Shown here piece after piece: positions 14,309 through 17,825 of a DNA stretch of 17,825 bases (within the stretch, counting starts at the first letter, position 1; every line of letters begins with the position of its first letter). Source of the stretch: Gemmatimonadota bacterium. GTDB taxonomy: Bacteria; Gemmatimonadota; Gemmatimonadetes; Longimicrobiales; UBA6960. The DNA lies in the NCBI GenBank assembly GCA_022564535.1, contig JADFLD010000005.1, positions 1-17,825 on the forward strand, in the 5' to 3' direction. The position numbers and the translations under genes are program-made. The notes beneath the pieces are model-generated. The model did no database searches. It was not told the DNA's origin and was given only the letters and a program-made list of their open reading frames with translations.

Positions 14309-16168
14309 TCATCGGCTCACTACGCGCATGGTGCCTCGCATGGTGAAGGCATGGCCGGGAAAGCTGCATACATACGTGTATTCACCGGGTTCGTCCGGCA
14401 CGGTGAAGTAGATCGCCTCCATCGTGTCGGGTCCAAGCATGGCCGTGTGGAACAGGACCTCGTCCAGATCCGGAACGTAGTCCTGATCCGGTCCGTCCAG
14501 GCCCAACGCGATAGCCCGTTCACCGACCTTATCCGCACTACCGGGCTGAACGACCAGCAAATTGTGCATCATGTCGCCGCTGTTGTTGAACACGAGCCTC
14601 AGGCGACTTCCCGCTTGCACATCGAAGGCGGGCAGATCGAACCGTAAACCAGGCTCCGTGCCGATCGTGATCGTCACATCGGGTCCGTCGGTCCAGTCGT
14701 CGGGCATGGTCGTCACCCGTCTGGGCTGTGCCCTCGTCGACGGACCCGTCGCCGTCGTCTCGGACCCCGGGGCCCGTTCAACGTCGGACTTATCGGTATC
14801 TACGACGAGGCGAGGGCCATCGGGGATCTCGTTGAGCGTGTAGTATGCCGTGTCGTGCAGCAGCGGTTCATCGTCCGCTGAGCGCAGGCTCGTCATCTTC
14901 AGCTCGTGGATGTAGCCTTTGCGCAGTCCGTCTACGACGATGCGCGCGTGGAGACCGTCGTCTGACACCTCCACACCCCGCACGCGTGCCGTCTCCCGGT
15001 TGATGATCGGGCTGCCGTAGGTACTGTGATATCGATAGGTAAAGCCGGTGACGTGGTACGACGATGGGTCGGACGCGAGCTCGGGGTCTACCGGCTTCGT
15101 AAAGGTGAGCTCGAAACCGTCGCTACCCCAAACCATGCGCAGAACACCCGAGGAAAACCCTTCACGAAACGGGAAGGCCGCCCCCTGGTACACCCCGTTC
15201 ACCTTCTCCAAGAAGACGCGCATCACCTTGCTCTGCCCCTGATCTCCCACGAAGAGCTGCCCGGCAAAGGGCCCAAAAGCTCCCCCCGTCGTGTCCGCCA
15301 GAATACCGGACGTCGAGATCCCCATAACAGTATGAGGCAGCCACACGGCAGGTGGTTTCAAGCCCGGCACCCCGGGTGCGACTTCGACCATCGGTCGACC
15401 CGTGTCCGGCACGTCCTCCGGTTTCAGGGTAAGCGGCGACCCAGGCAGATCTGTCCAGCGCAAGCCGGCCGGGTGACCCAAGAAGTCACCACGCTCGACA
15501 TGCGTGATGTAGCCGGAGCCGATCCAATCGCCCTGGTTTTCACCAAAGAAGACTTCACCGTCCACATCGAACCCGAAGCCGGCCGGTGAGCGCATGCCGG
15601 TAGCCATTGGCGTCATTTCGCCATCGGGCGTGATCTCCAGCATCCATCCCCGCCACTCGGAGAGGCTGGCTCCATAGTCGACCCACCCCAGGTTGAGCGT
15701 CACGATCATGGTGCCGTCTGGGCGAATCAACGGACCGTAGGAGTACTCGTGATAGTTGCCCTCGAGCGGCCAGCTATAAACCGTCTCATAACGATCGGCA
15801 CGACCATCGCCATCGACGTCTCGGAGCCGGGTCAGCTCGCCACGCTGCGCTGAGTAGAAGACCCCATCCCGATACGCCAGGCCGAGGGGTTCGTGCAGGC
15901 CATGCGCAAAGCGTTGGAACTGAGGCCGGACGCCGCCCGCCATATAGGGATTCTTGATGAGCCATATCTCCCCTCTTCGCGTCGAGACCGCCAATTGGCC
16001 ATCCGGCAGGACGGCCATGCCGCCGACTTCCAGGATGATGCCTTCCGGAATGGGGAGCGTCACCAACTTGTAATAGTCATCCTCTCCCGCCGGGACCTGT
16101 GCGGTCACGGGGCCGGCGCACAGGAGCACGCAGAGGCAGACCATCCTCGTCAAAGATTCTGTATTCAT
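14309..16168 (-). CDS. Secreted beta-propeller (glucose/sorbosone dehydrogenase-like) fused to an azurin-like cupredoxin
   Basis: The 619-residue product has a signal peptide (LTRMVCLCVLLCAGPVTAQ). A propeller of the secreted dehydrogenase type (DUF7133-like, about 35-365) follows, with repeats such as GGMAVLPDGQLAVSTRRGEIW, EPLGLAYRDG, DVDGDGRADR, and FGFDVDGEVFFGENQGDW. An Ig-like segment spans about 370-455, then a Ser/Thr/Pro linker. The last 120 residues are a type I copper domain: H535 (MMHNLLV), C601, H606 and M610 in CSFPGHAFTM, the exact spacing seen in azurin. A copper electron acceptor fused to the propeller suggests electrons pass from a sugar-type substrate to copper. Substrate and cofactor are not evident. 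It lies 3 bp downstream of the DUF1080-type gene, so they form one operon. Confidence 0.85.
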   Translation of the reverse strand: MNTESLTRMVCLCVLLCAGPVTAQVPAGEDDYYKLVTLPIPEGIILEVGGMAVLPDGQLAVSTRRGEIWLIKNPYMAGGVRPQFQRFAHGLHEPLGLAYRDGVFYSAQRGELTRLRDVDGDGRADRYETVYSWPLEGNYHEYSYGPLIRPDGTMIVTLNLGWVDYGASLSEWRGWMLEITPDGEMTPMATGMRSPAGFGFDVDGEVFFGENQGDWIGSGYITHVERGDFLGHPAGLRWTDLPGSPLTLKPEDVPDTGRPMVEVAPGVPGLKPPAVWLPHTVMGISTSGILADTTGGAFGPFAGQLFVGDQGQSKVMRVFLEKVNGVYQGAAFPFREGFSSGVLRMVWGSDGFELTFTKPVDPELASDPSSYHVTGFTYRYHSTYGSPIINRETARVRGVEVSDDGLHARIVVDGLRKGYIHELKMTSLRSADDEPLLHDTAYYTLNEIPDGPRLVVDTDKSDVERAPGSETTATGPSTRAQPRRVTTMPDDWTDGPDVTITIGTEPGLRFDLPAFDVQAGSRLRLVFNNSGDMMHNLLVVQPGSADKVGERAIALGLDGPDQDYVPDLDEVLFHTAMLGPDTMEAIYFTVPDEPGEYTYVCSFPGHAFTMRGTMRVVSR

Positions 16169-16171
16169 GGG

Positions 16172-17825
16172 CTACCAAACCAGCGAGTAGCGAACGGTCA
16201 CCTGGCCGTCGGCGAAGGATATCGGAACGAGGAGTTCCTGGCCGTCGGCGGCCGCACGGATGACGGCCCGGGGGCCACCGGTGTCGTAAAGCGTGACGTA
16301 GTACGTCCTACCATCAACGCTGTAGCCTCCCTCGGCGAGCTCGCTGATGTCCTTACCCGCAGCCACACGAACCCAATATCCTTCTTGGTCCGCTTCACCA
16401 CGCAACGTGACCTCGCGGAGAAGCTGTCGGCCCCCTTGCTCGGGAAGCAGATGATCGGAAACGGCTATCGCGCCCATGCGATACAGAAACGATGGATGAC
16501 CGTCGGCATCGAGCTCATAACCTTCGAAGGTGTAGTCCACGCCCATGCTATCCGGCCAGGCGGCGTTCGAGGATGCGAGACGAGCCACGGCTGGCTTTCC
16601 GGAAAATGTGAGGACGCTGCCCTCGGGTACAGCTAGCTGTTCCGCTCCCCGGCCCTGCCACATGGCCGTCGTTTCGACGAATCCTCCTTTCCACACGTGG
16701 AGCAGCGCCCCCTGCCGCAAATCCATGGTATAGTGCACACCACTGGCGTGGCCGACGGCGATCGTATGCGTCTTTTTTTGCTCACGATGGCGCACAAACC
16801 CCCTGATCAGCACCGGGTCCCCCGTCGGTTCGACGTGGATGGAGCCCCTCGCCGGTGCCGATGGCGATGAGCCGGGCGCGTTGAGCGAGTGGAGGGGTAG
16901 CCCTCCTCCTTCCACATACAGAGCCATGCTCGGCGGCAGACCGGCCCTGTTCTTATAGAAGGACAGGACGAACGGATAGATACCGGCCTCCAGTTGGACG
17001 TCTCCAGCGACCGTTTGCTCAACGCCTGCATGATCGACGACGGTCTGGTCCCCGATCACGAGCGCACCGGCGCCGAGGGCTCCGTCGGAAACGTCGGGCC
17101 CACGAATCCAGTCTAGCTGCAAATGGAAGCGATATAGCCCCGGGTACGGCACCCGCATGTTACCGGTAAAGCCCATGACGAACGGATCATCGGCGTCACT
17201 GACGCGCCAGTCGATGCCCTCCACATCGCCCTCTTTTCGGGGCGTCAGGGCCTCCAGATCCGGCAGGGCCTCGAAGAGCCCTTCGGCCAACTGATACCGT
17301 GTGTCCGCAAGCGTCACGAGGTCCTGCTGATAGAGCTTGTATCGGATATTGCGTATGGCCACAGGGCCATGGTCGCCCTGGAGCATGATGGGACCCATCG
17401 GCTGCTCATCAGCGAAAACGGCGCTCCGAGTGGGGCCGGTGAGCTCCACATTTTCGTGAATGACAACGCCGTTGTGCACTACCCTGATCATTCTTGCGTT
17501 TGCGATCTTGCGGCCCTCGTCGTCGAAGCGAGGCGCTTGAAAGCGGATATGGAACCGCTGCCACAATCCGGGCGCACGGCTGACGTTCACCCGCGGGGGA
17601 TGACCCTCATAGCCCTGTCGCCCATCGGTCCGGTTCGGATCCCATCGCTGGTAGATCCCGCCGGCATCCGAAAACGTAGGCCGAGGCGTACCCCAGCTGT
17701 CGAACATCTGGATCTCGTAGCGCCCTTGCAGATAGATGCCCGCTTTGGACCCCTTCGGCATCATGAACTCCAATTCGAGCTCGATGTCGCCGTGCTCCCA
17801 GTCGAAGAACAGGTTCTCCCTTGCC
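16172..17825 (-). CDS. Large protein with DUF1080 (3-keto-disaccharide hydrolase-like) and PA14-like domains (5' end outside window)
   Basis: The frame is open to the right edge, so the N-terminus with any signal peptide is missing; about 550 residues are visible. The first part (to about residue 165) is the concanavalin-like DUF1080 fold: DIELELEFMMPKGSKAGIYL, GRYEIQMFDSWG, and later VIHENVELTG and GPIMLQGDHGPVAIRNIRYK. This fold occurs in enzymes acting on 3-keto-glycosides. Next comes a PA14-like sugar-binding region (about 175-315, FTGNMRVPYPGLYRFHLQLD), then about 240 residues I do not recognise (GSVLTFSGKPAVARL, SFLYRMGAI, DGRTYYVTLYD). It is immediately upstream (3 bp) of the propeller-cupredoxin gene. 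Together they suggest periplasmic carbohydrate oxidation or turnover. A TTG at 17773 is internal to the domain and is not the start. Confidence 0.82.
   Translation of the reverse strand, partial: ARENLFFDWEHGDIELELEFMMPKGSKAGIYLQGRYEIQMFDSWGTPRPTFSDAGGIYQRWDPNRTDGRQGYEGHPPRVNVSRAPGLWQRFHIRFQAPRFDDEGRKIANARMIRVVHNGVVIHENVELTGPTRSAVFADEQPMGPIMLQGDHGPVAIRNIRYKLYQQDLVTLADTRYQLAEGLFEALPDLEALTPRKEGDVEGIDWRVSDADDPFVMGFTGNMRVPYPGLYRFHLQLDWIRGPDVSDGALGAGALVIGDQTVVDHAGVEQTVAGDVQLEAGIYPFVLSFYKNRAGLPPSMALYVEGGGLPLHSLNAPGSSPSAPARGSIHVEPTGDPVLIRGFVRHREQKKTHTIAVGHASGVHYTMDLRQGALLHVWKGGFVETTAMWQGRGAEQLAVPEGSVLTFSGKPAVARLASSNAAWPDSMGVDYTFEGYELDADGHPSFLYRMGAIAVSDHLLPEQGGRQLLREVTLRGEADQEGYWVRVAAGKDISELAEGGYSVDGRTYYVTLYDTGGPRAVIRAAADGQELLVPISFADGQVTVRYSLVW

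Noticed and set aside
1..17825. tRNA, rRNA, CRISPR array, insertion sequence or prophage
   Set aside because: None seen on reading both strands; no cloverleaf, regularly spaced repeats, transposase or integrase motif.

Overview
This GC-rich window starts inside dnaA and carries dnaA-dnaN with what looks like the chromosomal replication origin between them. It is therefore chromosomal, next to oriC. Protein style fits a Gram-negative-type, GC-rich environmental bacterium: large secreted propeller/cupredoxin proteins, a DUF1080-type secreted protein, a MalT-like LuxR regulator, and GTG/TTG starts. My best guess is Gemmatimonadota or a neighbouring phylum. That guess rests on overall feel, not on a marker comparison.

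Layout. (1) 1-1987, plus strand: the 3' end of dnaA, a 294-bp origin-like spacer (DnaA-box-like sites, four CTA trios, AT-rich stretch) and complete dnaN. (2) 2008-3057, minus strand: a hotdog thioesterase followed by pyrE. (3) 3277-6483, minus strand: a 1068-residue ATPase/TPR/LuxR regulator, divergent from a full three-domain Ada DNA-repair protein (6620-7699), with an 18-bp inverted repeat between them. (4) 7732-9465, minus strand: an overlapping operon of a six-TM membrane protein, a winged-helix regulator and uppS (undecaprenyl diphosphate synthase), headed by a perfect 17-bp palindrome. (5) 9592-11204, minus strand: an acetoacetate-decarboxylase-like protein overlapping a diacylglycerol/lipid kinase. 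(6) 11310-13761, plus strand: a tightly coupled three-gene operon of a PlsC-type acyltransferase, a Tam41-like nucleotidyltransferase and a CDP-alcohol phosphatidyltransferase. (7) 13881-14273, plus strand: a small secreted protein. (8) 14309-17825, minus strand: two large secreted proteins, a propeller-azurin fusion and a DUF1080/PA14-like protein that runs off the window.

The most interesting reading is block 6. The middle gene resembles mitochondrial Tam41 (Mmp37), the soluble or peripheral CDP-diacylglycerol synthase, rather than bacterial CdsA. It sits between the enzyme that would make its substrate (phosphatidate) and an enzyme of the class that consumes its product (CDP-DAG). Both junctions are GTGA stop/start overlaps. 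With the lipid kinase next door, about 4 kb looks like a phospholipid-synthesis island. The uppS gene here is not followed by cdsA, its frequent neighbour in other bacteria, which fits but does not prove replacement of CdsA by the Tam41-like protein.

I saw no rRNA, tRNA, CRISPR array, transposase or convincing intrinsic terminator in the window.
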